DNA of 64,000 bases, from NCBI RefSeq assembly GCF_030252425.1, contig NZ_CP126994.1:558001-622000 (forward strand), read 5' to 3'. The notes below the pieces were generated by a model. It ran no database searches and was not told the origin of the DNA. It worked only from the letters and a program-made list of their open reading frames with translations. The translations under genes and the position numbers were made by a program. Shown piece after piece: positions 27,110 through 36,038 of the stretch. Every line of letters begins with the position of its first letter. The stretch's first letter is position 1. The stretch comes from Acidisoma sp. PAMC 29798 (GTDB taxonomy: Bacteria; Pseudomonadota; Alphaproteobacteria; Acetobacterales; Acetobacteraceae).

Positions 27110-27514
27110 TCAGACAGCCGCCGCCGCCGGAACGAGGTCGGTGCGGGAGAAATCATTGCCCTTGAAGAGCAACGGTAAGTCGAGCGTCTTGGCGAGGGCA
27201 TAGGCCGCGCAATCACCCATATTGAGCGCCGCAGGGTGCCGCCCTTTGCCATAGCGGAGGAAGGCGTGCCGCGCGATACCGGCCTGAGCGTAATCCTGCT
27301 CTGCGATCGACACGCGGGTAACGACGAAAAGCTCTTCCAGCAGTACCCAAGACGTTTCGTTACCCATCCGTCCGGCTAAGACGATACTCGTCTCCACGAG
27401 GCCCACTGTGGAGAGCAGGCATCCTTCGGCCGCTACCATGATGTTCAGAAAGGAGTTCGCCTCAACGTCTCGGTGGAGTATGGCGATCAGGGCCGAGCTA
27501 TCGACAACAATCAC
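27110..27514 (-). CDS. vapC: VapC-type PIN-domain toxin
   Basis: The 134-residue PIN ribonuclease has acidic residues in place: VVDSSALIAIL (Asp5), a Glu in LVETSIVL, NMGDCAAYALAK and KGNDFSRTD. This quartet binds Mg in type II VapC toxins, so the protein should be active against RNA. Its start overlaps the stop of the upstream antitoxin gene (ATGA). Confidence 0.88.
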   Translation of the reverse strand: MIVVDSSALIAILHRDVEANSFLNIMVAAEGCLLSTVGLVETSIVLAGRMGNETSWVLLEELFVVTRVSIAEQDYAQAGIARHAFLRYGKGRHPAALNMGDCAAYALAKTLDLPLLFKGNDFSRTDLVPAAAAV

Positions 27515-27864
27515 TCAGCAGGCAGACCATTCTCATCGTACATGTCATCATCCGTGAGGAGAACGCGCCCTCTCAGTTCCTCCGCACTGCGGAGACTGAT
27601 TGCCTCAGCGGCTTCAAACCGGGCTTGCTGATCCGGAGTGAGCTCCGGCCGCTGGCGGACGCCGCCGATGATGAACTGGACGCCAGCTTCCTCCAGCGCT
27701 TGGCGCACTCCGCCCAATGTGGCGGCGGCCACGCGGGCGGAGCCTTCGGCCGCTTCGATGCGCCGTATGGTCACCACCGAAACCTGGGCCCGGCGGGCAA
27801 GCTCGTCCTGGTCCAGCCGAAGCAAAGCGCGGGCCGCACGGATTTGCTCTGGCGTGATGATCAT
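27511..27864 (-). CDS. XRE-family antitoxin partner of VapC
   Basis: The 117-residue protein begins with an XRE helix-turn-helix (EQIRAARALLRLDQDELARRA and TIRRIEAAEG) instead of the AbrB or ribbon-helix-helix domain usual in VapB. It continues into an acidic tail ending DMYDENGLPAE that probably binds the PIN toxin. HTH-type regulators paired with PIN toxins exist but are less common. It likely autoregulates from the short upstream region shared with the ytfQ gene. Confidence 0.75.
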   Translation of the reverse strand: MIITPEQIRAARALLRLDQDELARRAQVSVVTIRRIEAAEGSARVAAATLGGVRQALEEAGVQFIIGGVRQRPELTPDQQARFEAAEAISLRSAEELRGRVLLTDDDMYDENGLPAE

Positions 27865-27918
27865 GAGTGAAAGCTATCCCACATGAGCGTTTGCTGTCAA
27901 TAGAACGATATCAAACCG

Positions 27919-27934
27919 ATTTATATGTATAAAT
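27919..27934. promoter_or_regulatory. AT-rich palindrome upstream of ytfQ, candidate operator
   Basis: ATTTATA and TATAAAT flank a central TG, giving a perfect 7+2+7 inverted repeat in an unusually AT-rich stretch of a GC-rich window. It lies about 100 bases before the ytfQ start and 55 bases before the antitoxin start on the other strand. It may bind the FadR-type regulator of the sugar operon or the XRE antitoxin. Confidence 0.5.
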
Positions 27935-28031
27935 GCTATTTTATTACTATTGGGATTGCGCTATCGTTCATTTCGCTACTGAACGCCGGCAGGAAATGCA
28001 GGCGCGGAAACAGAAACACCAGGAGGATTGC

Positions 28032-29000
28032 ATGACCCTAAAAACCATACTCGCGTCGACCGCTCTCTGCGCCACCCTCGCGCTCGGCGCCGTGCAGGCT
28101 CAGGCCGCGCAGCTCGTCGTCGGCTTTTCGCAGATCGGTTCGGAATCGGGCTGGCGCGCCGCCGAAACCACCGTGACGCGCGAACAAGCCAAGGCGCACG
28201 GCGTCACTCTCAAATTCTCTGACGCTCAGCAGAAGCAGGAAAATCAGATCAGCGCCATCCGCGCCTTCATCGCGCAGAATGTCGATGCGATCTTCCTGGC
28301 GCCCGTCGTCGCGACCGGTTGGGACCCCGTGCTCAAGGAAGCCAAGGACGCCAATATCCCCGTTATCCTGCTTGATCGCCTGATCGATACCCAGGACCCA
28401 AGCCTGTATCTGACCGCCGTCGGCTCCGACGTCGTCCATGAAGGCAATGTCGCCGGCACCTGGCTGGTCGGCGCCGTGGGCACCAAGCCCTGCAATGTCG
28501 TCGAAATCCAGGGCACCGTCGGTTCCAGCCCCGCCATCGGCCGCAAGAAGGGCTTCGAGCAGGCGATCGCCGGCCACGACAATATCAAGATCATCCGCAG
28601 CCAGACCGGAGACTTCGTGCGTGCGAAGGGCAAGGAAGTGATGGAAAGCTTCATCAAGGCGGAAGATAACGGCAAGAATATCTGCGCCGTCTTCGCGCAT
28701 AACGACGACATGGTCGTGGGCGCCATCCAGGCCATCAAGGAAGCCGGCCTCAAGCCGGGCAAGGACATCCTTGTCGTCTCCATCGACGGTGTGCCCGATA
28801 TGCTGAAGGCGCAGATGGCCGGTGAGGATAATGCTTCTGTTGAGCTGACGCCCAACATGGCGGGCCCGGCCTTCGACGCGTTGATCGCCTTCAAGGAGCA
28901 CGGCACCATTCCGCCGCACTTCATCCAGACCAAGTCCAAGCTGCTGCTGCCCGCCGATGCCCAGGCAGAATACGACGAAAAGAAGAATCTCGGCTACTGA
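28032..29000 (+). CDS. ytfQ: Sugar ABC transporter binding protein, YtfQ-like
   Basis: The 322-residue periplasmic protein has a signal peptide (cleavage near AQAAQ) and a type I periplasmic fold: VVGFSQIGSESGWRAAE, ILLDRLIDTQDPSLYLTAVGSD and CAVFAHNDDMVVGAI. YtfQ of E. coli binds galactofuranose and also arabinofuranose-like sugars; the SQIGSESGWR segment is characteristic. ATG 28032 is chosen because AGGAGG lies at 28021-28026; the frame is open further upstream without a signal peptide. It is the first gene of an operon with ytfR-ytfT-yjfF. Confidence 0.9.
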   Translation: MTLKTILASTALCATLALGAVQAQAAQLVVGFSQIGSESGWRAAETTVTREQAKAHGVTLKFSDAQQKQENQISAIRAFIAQNVDAIFLAPVVATGWDPVLKEAKDANIPVILLDRLIDTQDPSLYLTAVGSDVVHEGNVAGTWLVGAVGTKPCNVVEIQGTVGSSPAIGRKKGFEQAIAGHDNIKIIRSQTGDFVRAKGKEVMESFIKAEDNGKNICAVFAHNDDMVVGAIQAIKEAGLKPGKDILVVSIDGVPDMLKAQMAGEDNASVELTPNMAGPAFDALIAFKEHGTIPPHFIQTKSKLLLPADAQAEYDEKKNLGY

Positions 29001-29019
29001 TCTGGCGCTTTGCTATCTC

Positions 29020-29042
29020 CGCGGGGCGAATATCGCCCCGCG
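29020..29042 (+). promoter_or_regulatory. Intercistronic GC hairpin between ytfQ and ytfR
   Basis: CGCGGGGCGA and TCGCCCCGCG form a perfect 10-bp stem with an ATA loop, 20 bases after the ytfQ stop. There is no T-tract. Hairpins placed right after binding-protein genes commonly protect that mRNA from 3' exonucleases or attenuate downstream genes, giving more binding protein than membrane components. The role here is inference. Confidence 0.7.
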
Positions 29043-29090
29043 TGAGACTCTATGAACATCGTGACTGGCTATGATGGGAGGAAGATGGCC

Positions 29091-30602
29091 ATGCCTCTTC
29101 TGTCCGCCCGAGGACTGACCAAAACCTTTCCGGGCGTCAAAGCGCTCGATCACGTCGATTTCGATCTTGAGGCGGGCGAAATCCATGCCCTGCTCGGTGA
29201 GAACGGCGCCGGAAAATCGACCTTCATCAAACTGGTGACAGGCGTCGCGCAACCGGATGAGGGCGCCGTCACGCTCGGCGGCGTGGACATTCGACCGCAG
29301 AATCCGTCTGACGCGCTGCGCCTCGGCATCGGCACGGTGTATCAGGAGGTCAATCTCCTGCCTAATCTCTCGGTCGCCGAAAATCTGTTCATGGGCCGGC
29401 AACAGCGCCGCTTCGGCTTGATCGATTTCGCTGCGATGCAGCGTCGATCTGCTGAGATCATGCGAGTCTATGGCATCGACGTCGATGTGCGCGCGCCGCT
29501 GTCGGACTATTCCGTGGCGGTGCAGCAATTGGTCGCCATCGCCCGCGCGGTCGATTTCTCGGCCAAGGTTCTCATTCTCGATGAACCGACCGCGAGCCTC
29601 GACGCCGGCGAGGTCGCGCATTTGTTCGTGATCATGCGGGATTTGCGGGCACGCGGCATCGGCATCCTGTTCGTCAGTCACTTCCTCGATCAGGTCTACG
29701 AAATCTCGGACCGCATTACGGTCTTGCGGAACGGCCGTCTGATCGGCACCAAGGCCACCGCCAGCCTGCCGCGCATGGAACTGGTTTCCATGATGCTCGG
29801 CCATGAATTGACCGAGGTCGTGCATCGTGTGAAGGCGCCGCAGAGCGAAGCTGGCGATGCCTTCATCGCCTTCAAAGGCTATGGCCGCCAAGGCTCTATC
29901 GCGCCCTTCGACCTGACCATCCGGCGGGGCGAAGTAGTCGGCGTCGCGGGCCTTCTGGGCTCCGGCCGCACCGAGACGGCCAAGCTGATCTTCGGCATCG
30001 ATCGGGCCGATAGTGGCACCGTCACCATCAATGGCCGCCCGTGTCGCATCGCCAGTCCGCGCGCCGCCATTGCCGCCGGCTTCGCCTATTGCCCGGAGGA
30101 GCGGAAGACAGAAGGCATCGTCGGCGATCTTTCGGTACGGGAAAACATCATCCTCGCTTTGCAGGCGCGGCGGGGCTGGCTGAAACCGTTGCGCCGGTCG
30201 GAGCAGGACCGCATCGCGAATGAGTTCATCCGTCGCTTGGATATTCGCACGCGCGATGCCGAAACGCCCATCAAGTCCCTGTCGGGCGGCAATCAGCAGA
30301 AGGCGCTGCTCGCCCGCTGGCTGGCGACGGAGCCGCAATTCCTCATTCTCGATGAGCCGACACGCGGCATCGATATCGGCGCCCATGCCGAGATCGTCCG
30401 CCTGATCGAAGGGCTTTGCGAAAACGGTTTAGCGCTTTTGGTGATTTCCTCCGAGTTGGAGGAGATCGTGACCTATTCGGACCGCGTTCGCGTGCTGCGC
30501 GACCGGCGCCATGTCGATGAGTTGTCCGGCGATGCGGTCAGCGTCGGCGGCATTGTCGCCACCATCGCGGCCCCCACCGCCGAGGCTGAGACGCTGCCAT
30601 GA
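29091..30602 (+). CDS. ytfR: Sugar ABC transporter ATPase, YtfR-like (double cassette)
   Basis: The protein fuses two ABC cassettes. The first has GENGAGKST and the second the typical degenerate GLLGSGRTE, with LSGGNQQK and [11 protein letters not shown]. The region is 503 residues from ATG 29091, which has GGGAGG 9 bases upstream; ATG 29052 and 29085 are in frame but have poor spacing. It powers the YtfT/YjfF permease pair. Its stop overlaps the ytfT start (ATGA). Confidence 0.92.
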   Translation: MPLLSARGLTKTFPGVKALDHVDFDLEAGEIHALLGENGAGKSTFIKLVTGVAQPDEGAVTLGGVDIRPQNPSDALRLGIGTVYQEVNLLPNLSVAENLFMGRQQRRFGLIDFAAMQRRSAEIMRVYGIDVDVRAPLSDYSVAVQQLVAIARAVDFSAKVLILDEPTASLDAGEVAHLFVIMRDLRARGIGILFVSHFLDQVYEISDRITVLRNGRLIGTKATASLPRMELVSMMLGHELTEVVHRVKAPQSEAGDAFIAFKGYGRQGSIAPFDLTIRRGEVVGVAGLLGSGRTETAKLIFGIDRADSGTVTINGRPCRIASPRAAIAAGFAYCPEERKTEGIVGDLSVRENIILALQARRGWLKPLRRSEQDRIANEFIRRLDIRTRDAETPIKSLSGGNQQKALLARWLATEPQFLILDEPTRGIDIGAHAEIVRLIEGLCENGLALLVISSELEEIVTYSDRVRVLRDRRHVDELSGDAVSVGGIVATIAAPTAEAETLP

Positions 30603-31612
30603 ACCGCCCGAGTTTGAAGAGTAACGCCCTGCGGTCGGTGCGACCCGCAGCGCCGCAAGTCATGGCGCTGATCCTGGTGCTCTGCGCCGACTGGCTGGTG
30701 TCGCATCAGTTCTTCAACATTCGCCTGCAGAGCGGCCGGCTGTTCGGCAGCGTCATCGACGTCTTCTATCACGGTGCGCCGGTGGCGTTGCTTGCCATCG
30801 GCATGTCCCTGGTCATCGCGACGGGTGGCATCGATCTCTCCGTCGGTGCCATCATGGCGATTTCGGGCGCCTTCGCGGCGGTGCTGATCAACAGCAATGT
30901 GCCCCTATGGGAAACCATCGCCCTGGCGCTTGCACTCGGCGGCCTCTGCGGTTTGTGGAACGGCTTCCTGGTGGCCATCATTCGCATCCAGCCGATCGTC
31001 GCGACCCTTATCCTGCTGGTCGCGGGGCGCGGCATCGCGCAGCTCATCACCGGTGGTCAGATCGTCACCTTCGACGATGTGCATCTGATCGGGGTAGCGA
31101 GTTCCAGCCTTTTGGCCATCCCGCTGCCGATCGTCATCGCGGCGCTCGTGCTGCTCATCACCATCGCCCTCGTGCGATGGACGGCGCTTGGCCTGCTGAT
31201 CGAGGCGACGGGCGCCAATGCGCTATCAAGTCGCTATGCGGGGGTCGAGACGCGGGTCGTGACGGTCAGCGTCTATGTCTGGTCCGGCCTTTGCGCCGGC
31301 ATGGCGGGCATTATCGCTGCCGCCGACATTCGCGGCGCGGATGCCAATAATGTCGGCTTATGGACAGAGCTGGATGCCATTCTGGCCGTGGTTCTGGGCG
31401 GCGCCTCGCTGCTTGGGGGCCGCTTCGGCCTAGTGCGCAGCGTCATCGGTGCGCTCATCATCCAGGCGATGAACACCGGCATTCTGCTGTCCGGCTTCCA
31501 GCCGGAATTCAACCTCATCGTCAAGGCTGTCGTTGTGCTCGTGGTACTTCTGCTCCAGTCGCCGGCCATGCTGCGCGGCATACGCTCCATGCGGCGGAGG
31601 GTTGCGTCGTGA
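30599..31612 (+). CDS. ytfT: Sugar ABC transporter permease, YtfT-like
   Basis: The 337-residue membrane protein of the RbsC/BPD_transp_2 family has about nine hydrophobic segments. The family element GMSLVIATGGIDLSVGAIMA and the coupling region ALSSRYAGVETRVV are present. It forms a heterodimeric channel with the product of the next gene. The start overlaps ytfR and the stop overlaps yjfF. Confidence 0.92.
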   Translation: MNRPSLKSNALRSVRPAAPQVMALILVLCADWLVSHQFFNIRLQSGRLFGSVIDVFYHGAPVALLAIGMSLVIATGGIDLSVGAIMAISGAFAAVLINSNVPLWETIALALALGGLCGLWNGFLVAIIRIQPIVATLILLVAGRGIAQLITGGQIVTFDDVHLIGVASSSLLAIPLPIVIAALVLLITIALVRWTALGLLIEATGANALSSRYAGVETRVVTVSVYVWSGLCAGMAGIIAAADIRGADANNVGLWTELDAILAVVLGGASLLGGRFGLVRSVIGALIIQAMNTGILLSGFQPEFNLIVKAVVVLVVLLLQSPAMLRGIRSMRRRVAS

Positions 31613-32595
31613 TCGGCGGCATTCGGGCGCGCCACCTGCCGCTGATCCTGACGGTCCTGATCTTCTGCATCGGCTATGGCGCCTGTGTGGTGCAATACCC
31701 GGCCTTCGCGTCCTTCCGGGTCATCGGCAATCTTCTGACCGATAACAGCTTCCTCGGCATTCTCGCCGTGGGCATGACCTTCGTCATCATCTCGGGCGGG
31801 ATCGACCTTTCGGTCGGCGCCGTGGTCGCTTTCAGCGGCGTCTTTTTGGCCCTCGTCATCCAGAACCTGCATATGCCGCCGCTTCTGGCCTTTGTTTGCG
31901 TCTTGATGATCTCGGCGGCCTTTGGCGCCGTGATGGGCGCGATCATCCATTATTTTTCCATTCCGCCCTTTATCGTGACGCTGGCGGGCATGTTCTTCGC
32001 GCGCGGATTGAGTTCGGTGCTCACGACCGACTCCATTCCCATCACCGCGCCGCTCTATACCTGGCTGAACGATATCTCGATCCATCTGCCGCATCACGGC
32101 CGATTGTCGCTGATCGGCATCGTCATGCTTCTGGTCTTCGTGGTGGGTATCATCATCGCGCATCTCACGCGCTTCGGACGCTCGGTCTATGCGGTGGGCG
32201 GCAATCGCCAATCCGCCGAGCTGATGGGCATCAACCTCGCCCGGACGACGATCCTGATCTATACGCTGTCGAGTCTCTGTGCCGGCGTCGCGGGCATCGT
32301 CTTTTCCCTCTACACCTCGGCCGGCTATTCCCTGGCGGCCGTCGGCGTCGAACTTGACACCATCGCGGCGGTGGTCATTGGCGGCACGCTTCTCTCGGGC
32401 GGCTACGGCTTTGTGGCTGGAACCTTGATCGGTGTGCTCATTCAGGGCCTGATCCAGACCTACATCACCTTCGACGGTACCTTGTCGAGCTGGTGGACCA
32501 AGATCATGATTGGTGGCTTGCTGTTCGGCTTCATTCTGTTGCAACGGGTCTTGCTGGCATTGACGAGTAGACGACGTGTCCGCACTGGCCACTGA
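31609..32595 (+). CDS. yjfF: Sugar ABC transporter permease, YjfF-like
   Basis: This is the second permease of the operon, 328 residues from GTG 31609 (GTGA overlap with ytfT). It shares GMTFVIISGGIDLSVGAVVA with its partner and carries VGGNRQSAELMGI in the coupling loop. Having two different permeases is typical of the YtfQRT-YjfF system and not of AraFGH. Longer frames upstream are shadows of ytfT. Confidence 0.92.
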   Translation: MIGGIRARHLPLILTVLIFCIGYGACVVQYPAFASFRVIGNLLTDNSFLGILAVGMTFVIISGGIDLSVGAVVAFSGVFLALVIQNLHMPPLLAFVCVLMISAAFGAVMGAIIHYFSIPPFIVTLAGMFFARGLSSVLTTDSIPITAPLYTWLNDISIHLPHHGRLSLIGIVMLLVFVVGIIIAHLTRFGRSVYAVGGNRQSAELMGINLARTTILIYTLSSLCAGVAGIVFSLYTSAGYSLAAVGVELDTIAAVVIGGTLLSGGYGFVAGTLIGVLIQGLIQTYITFDGTLSSWWTKIMIGGLLFGFILLQRVLLALTSRRRVRTGH

Positions 32596-33352
32596 CCGAC
32601 CGGCTATTCGCAGGCCACGTCGCCGCTCGGCGCATGACATCGTGCTGCGCGGGATCGGCATGGCGATCATGTCGGGCGAATTCGCGGTCGGCACCATCCT
32701 GCCCGCCAAACACGACCTCATGCATCGCTTCGGCGTCTCCAACACGCCGTTGCGGGAAGCCTTGCAGACACTTGCAGCCAAGGGTCTGATCGTCGCCAAG
32801 ACCAAGGTTGGCACACGCGTTCTGGATCAGAGCCACTGGAACATGTTCGACGCCGAAATCCTCGGTTGGCGCTTGCAGGCGGGCGTGGACCGCGACTTCC
32901 TCGCGCGGCTATTTGAAATGCGCCAGGCCTTCGAGCCGCTGGCGGCATCCCTCATGGCCGCACGGCGCAGCGACGCACAGATCGCCCGTCTGCGGGAATT
33001 GCTGGCCGAGATGGTGCGAGCAGGCACCGATGCGACCGCCTTCGCGGAGGCCGATGTCGCCTTCCATTTTTATATCCTGGAAGCGTCGTCCAATCCCTTT
33101 CTGCAATCGATCGGTGCCTTGATCCGAACGGCGCTCGCGGCCTCCTTCGCCATCAGCGCGCCGAACAACGACCGCACGGCGGAAAGCGTGACGCATGCCG
33201 AGCATGGCGCCGTGGTGGTAGCGATTGCGGATCGCGATGCGCAGGCGGCGGCGGACGCGATGATCGTGGTGATCCGTCGCGGTTGGACCAATATCCGTGG
33301 ATCGAGTGACGCGATCATTGCCAATATCGCCATGCGGGATTTCGGACTCTAA
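32576..33352 (+). CDS. GntR-family (FadR/FCD) regulator of the sugar operon
   Basis: The 258-residue protein has an N-terminal winged helix (GVSNTPLREALQTLAAKGLI) and a C-terminal FCD ligand domain with the metal-binding Asp/His pattern (ADVAFHFYILEASSNP and THAEHGAVV). The start is GTG at 32576, inside the last 20 bases of yjfF, so it belongs to the operon. It lies between two pentose transporters and likely controls both, sensing a sugar acid; ligand unknown. Confidence 0.88.
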   Translation: MSALATDRPAIRRPRRRSAHDIVLRGIGMAIMSGEFAVGTILPAKHDLMHRFGVSNTPLREALQTLAAKGLIVAKTKVGTRVLDQSHWNMFDAEILGWRLQAGVDRDFLARLFEMRQAFEPLAASLMAARRSDAQIARLRELLAEMVRAGTDATAFAEADVAFHFYILEASSNPFLQSIGALIRTALAASFAISAPNNDRTAESVTHAEHGAVVVAIADRDAQAAADAMIVVIRRGWTNIRGSSDAIIANIAMRDFGL

Positions 33353-33373
33353 TTTGCCTCCCTATTCCATGCC

Positions 33374-33385
33374 CATATTGATATG
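33374..33385. promoter_or_regulatory. Palindrome upstream of araF, candidate operator
   Basis: CATAT and ATATG surround a central TG, giving a 5+2+5 inverted repeat 22 bases after the GntR stop and about 90 bases before the araF start. It has the same central TG as the repeat at 27919 but different half-sites. Candidate regulator site for the ara genes. Confidence 0.35.
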
Positions 33386-33474
33386 AGAAACACTCGGAAT
33401 AGTATTGGTCGCGTATGCCACTTCTGATTAAACCGAGGCTGGACGGGCAAGAATGCCCGCATGAGGGGAATGCC

Positions 33475-34482
33475 ATGACACCGACAAGACGCCGCTTTGG
33501 CCAATTGAGCGCCGCCGGATTTGCCGCCAGCCTGACGGCCATTTTCGCGCCTGAAATCGCCGCCGCAGATGCGCCGATCAAGGTTGGCTTCATCGTCAAG
33601 ATGCCAGAGCAGGCCTGGTTCATCAACGAGCAGGCTGCCGCCGCGACCGCCGGGAAGCAGATGGACGTCATCGTCGTGAAGCTCGCCGGCAGTGACGGCG
33701 AAATGGTCATGAGCGCGATCGACAACCTGGCGGCCCAGGGTGCCAAGGGTTTCGTCATCTGCCCGCCGGATGTGAAGCTGGGGCCGGCGATCTACGCGCG
33801 CGCCACGGCGCAGAACATGAAGGTGGTCACGGTCGATGACCAGTTCCTCGGCCTCGATGGCAAGCCGATGCCGCAGGTGCCGCATCTGGGCATGTCTGGC
33901 TACAAGATCGGCCTTCAGGTCGGCCAGACGATCGTCGCCGAGATGAAGAAGCGCGGCTGGAATCCGTCTGAGGTTGCGGCCCTGCGCATCTCTGACGCGG
34001 AACTGCCGACCGCCGTTCAGCGCACCAATGGCGCCACCGACGCGCTGATCGCCGGCGGCTTCGACAAGGCCAATATCTTCGACGCGCCGCAGCGCACGAC
34101 GGACACCGAAGGCGGGGAGACGGCAGCGAGCCCGGTCTTCGCGCGGCATGCCAACTTTAAGAAATGGGTGATCTACGCCCTGAACGAGGAATCGGTGCTG
34201 GGTGGCGTGCGCGCGAGCGAAGCCTTCCATCTTCCGCCGACCGATGTCATCGGCGTTGGCATCAACGGCACCGGCGCAGCCTTCTCGGAATTCTCCAAGC
34301 CGACGGCGACGGGTTTCTACGGCACCATCGCCGTGAGTTCGACCATGCATGGTCGCCAGAGCTTTGAGAATCTCGTCGCCTGGATCAAGGACGGCAAGCA
34401 GCCGCCGGCGGATACCCAGACCACAGGCCGCTTGATGACCCGTGACAACTGGCAGCAAGTGAAGCAGCAGTTGGGTATATGA
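33475..34482 (+). CDS. araF: L-arabinose ABC transporter binding protein, AraF-like
   Basis: The 335-residue protein matches AraF closely in pattern: [68 protein letters not shown] and [25 protein letters not shown]. The N-terminus has a twin-arginine motif (TRRRFGQL) before a hydrophobic stretch, so export may use Tat. The start is ATG at 33475. The araG start overlaps its stop. Confidence 0.93.
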   Translation: MTPTRRRFGQLSAAGFAASLTAIFAPEIAAADAPIKVGFIVKMPEQAWFINEQAAAATAGKQMDVIVVKLAGSDGEMVMSAIDNLAAQGAKGFVICPPDVKLGPAIYARATAQNMKVVTVDDQFLGLDGKPMPQVPHLGMSGYKIGLQVGQTIVAEMKKRGWNPSEVAALRISDAELPTAVQRTNGATDALIAGGFDKANIFDAPQRTTDTEGGETAASPVFARHANFKKWVIYALNEESVLGGVRASEAFHLPPTDVIGVGINGTGAAFSEFSKPTATGFYGTIAVSSTMHGRQSFENLVAWIKDGKQPPADTQTTGRLMTRDNWQQVKQQLGI

Positions 34483-36008
34483 GTCTCGCCACCACCGTCG
34501 CCGCTCCGGTTTCCGGGGCGGCGGCTCCCTTTCTCTCCCTCAGTGGCATCACGGTCGAGTTTCCCGGCGTGAAGGCGCTGAAGGGCGTGGATCTGGCCGT
34601 AGAACGCGGCTCGGTCCATGCCTTGATGGGGGAGAACGGCGCCGGAAAATCAACCTTGCTGAAGGTGCTGAGCGGCGTGAACATTCCCGCCGCCGGTACC
34701 ATCACGCTGGATGGCCAGACGCTGACATTCCGCTCGGCAGCCGATGCCCTGCAGGCTGGCATAGCCATCATCTACCAGGAACTGCATCTGGTGCCGGCGC
34801 TGAGCGTCGCGGAAAACCTGATGCTGGGCCATGTGCCCCGCCACATGGGCTTCGTTGATCGGGGCGCCCTGCGCCGTCAGGTGCTAGGCACACTGCGCGA
34901 TCTCGGTGAGGATATCGAGCCTGACATGCTGGTGTCCCGCCTCTCCATCGGGCAGCGCCAGATGGTCGAGATCGGCAAGGCGCTGCTGCGCGATGCGCGG
35001 GTGATCGCCTTCGATGAGCCGACCAGCAGCCTTTCGGCGCGGGAGATTGAAAACCTCAAGCGCATCATCCGCCGCCTGCGCGATGATGGCCGTGCCATCA
35101 TCTACGTCACCCACCGCATGGCCGAAGTCTTTGAGATTTGTGATGCCGTCACCGTTTTTCGTGATGGCGCCTGCGTCGCCGTGCACAACACGATGGCGGA
35201 TGTCGATCAGTCCAGTCTGGTGCGCGAAATGGTCGGCCGCTCGATCGAGGATATATACGGCCATCGCAGCCGGCCTTTCGGCAAGACGCTGCTGGAGGTC
35301 GAAGGGCTGATCGGTCCCGGCGTCACCGCGCCCGCGAGCTTCTCGCTGCGTCGCGGGGAGGTGCTGGGTTTCTTCGGCCTCGTCGGTGCCGGTAGAACAG
35401 AGTTGATGCGTCTTCTCTGTGGCGCACGCAAGCCGACCGGCGGCCGCGTGCAGCTGGATGGCAAGCCGATGCGCCTCGGCTCGCCGCGCTCCGCTATACG
35501 CCAGCGCGTCGCGATGTGCCCTGAGGACCGGAAGTCCGAGGGCATCTTTCCCATTGCCTCGGTCGGCGACAATATCAATGTCAGCGTCCGGCGGCGCATC
35601 GCCCTCGGCAGTGTCTTCGTCAACCGGGCGCGGGAAGACGAGACGACCAAGACCTATATCGAGCGTCTGGGCATCCGCACGCCGAGCGGTCGCACCGCCA
35701 TCCGCAACCTGTCCGGCGGCAATCAGCAAAAGGTCATCCTGGGCCGCTGGCTGGCCGAGACCATCGATCTGCTGGTGCTGGATGAGCCGACGCGCGGTAT
35801 CGATGTCGGCGCCCGGAGCCAGATCTATGACATCCTCTATACCCTGGCCGAGGAAGGCCGCGGCATTATCGTGGTCTCCAGCGATCTGCCCGAAGTGATG
35901 TCGATTTCGGACCGCATCGTCGTCATGCGGGAAGGCCGGATCGTGGGCGAGGTTCTGCGCGATGATGCGACGCCCGAGATGCTGCTCGCCATGGCTCTGC
36001 CCCAATAG
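34479..36008 (+). CDS. araG: L-arabinose ABC transporter ATPase, AraG-like
   Basis: The 509-residue double-cassette ATPase has GENGAGKST in the first half, VGAGRTE in the second, [11 protein letters not shown] and [12 protein letters not shown] as signatures and a final [11 protein letters not shown]. It couples ATP hydrolysis to the AraH permease. The start at 34479 overlaps the araF stop (ATGA). Confidence 0.93.
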   Translation: MSLATTVAAPVSGAAAPFLSLSGITVEFPGVKALKGVDLAVERGSVHALMGENGAGKSTLLKVLSGVNIPAAGTITLDGQTLTFRSAADALQAGIAIIYQELHLVPALSVAENLMLGHVPRHMGFVDRGALRRQVLGTLRDLGEDIEPDMLVSRLSIGQRQMVEIGKALLRDARVIAFDEPTSSLSAREIENLKRIIRRLRDDGRAIIYVTHRMAEVFEICDAVTVFRDGACVAVHNTMADVDQSSLVREMVGRSIEDIYGHRSRPFGKTLLEVEGLIGPGVTAPASFSLRRGEVLGFFGLVGAGRTELMRLLCGARKPTGGRVQLDGKPMRLGSPRSAIRQRVAMCPEDRKSEGIFPIASVGDNINVSVRRRIALGSVFVNRAREDETTKTYIERLGIRTPSGRTAIRNLSGGNQQKVILGRWLAETIDLLVLDEPTRGIDVGARSQIYDILYTLAEEGRGIIVVSSDLPEVMSISDRIVVMREGRIVGEVLRDDATPEMLLAMALPQ

Positions 36009-36038
36009 GGCGCGGCCCTCTCAATCGGAAGCCTGATC

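Noticed and set aside
27865-28031. Mobile-element boundary suggested by the AT-rich stretch before ytfQ
   Set aside because: No terminal repeats, integrase, transposase or tRNA attachment site are nearby; AT-rich regulatory DNA explains it.
29013-30386. Open frame of 457 codons antisense to ytfR
   Set aside because: It mirrors the ATPase gene, has no recognisable domain and no ribosome binding site.
31273-32814. Long open frame of over 500 codons on the minus strand, antisense to the yjfF and ytfT genes
   Set aside because: It has no family motif, is full of low-complexity Asp/His/Arg and lies fully opposite well-supported transporter genes; it is a GC-rich shadow.
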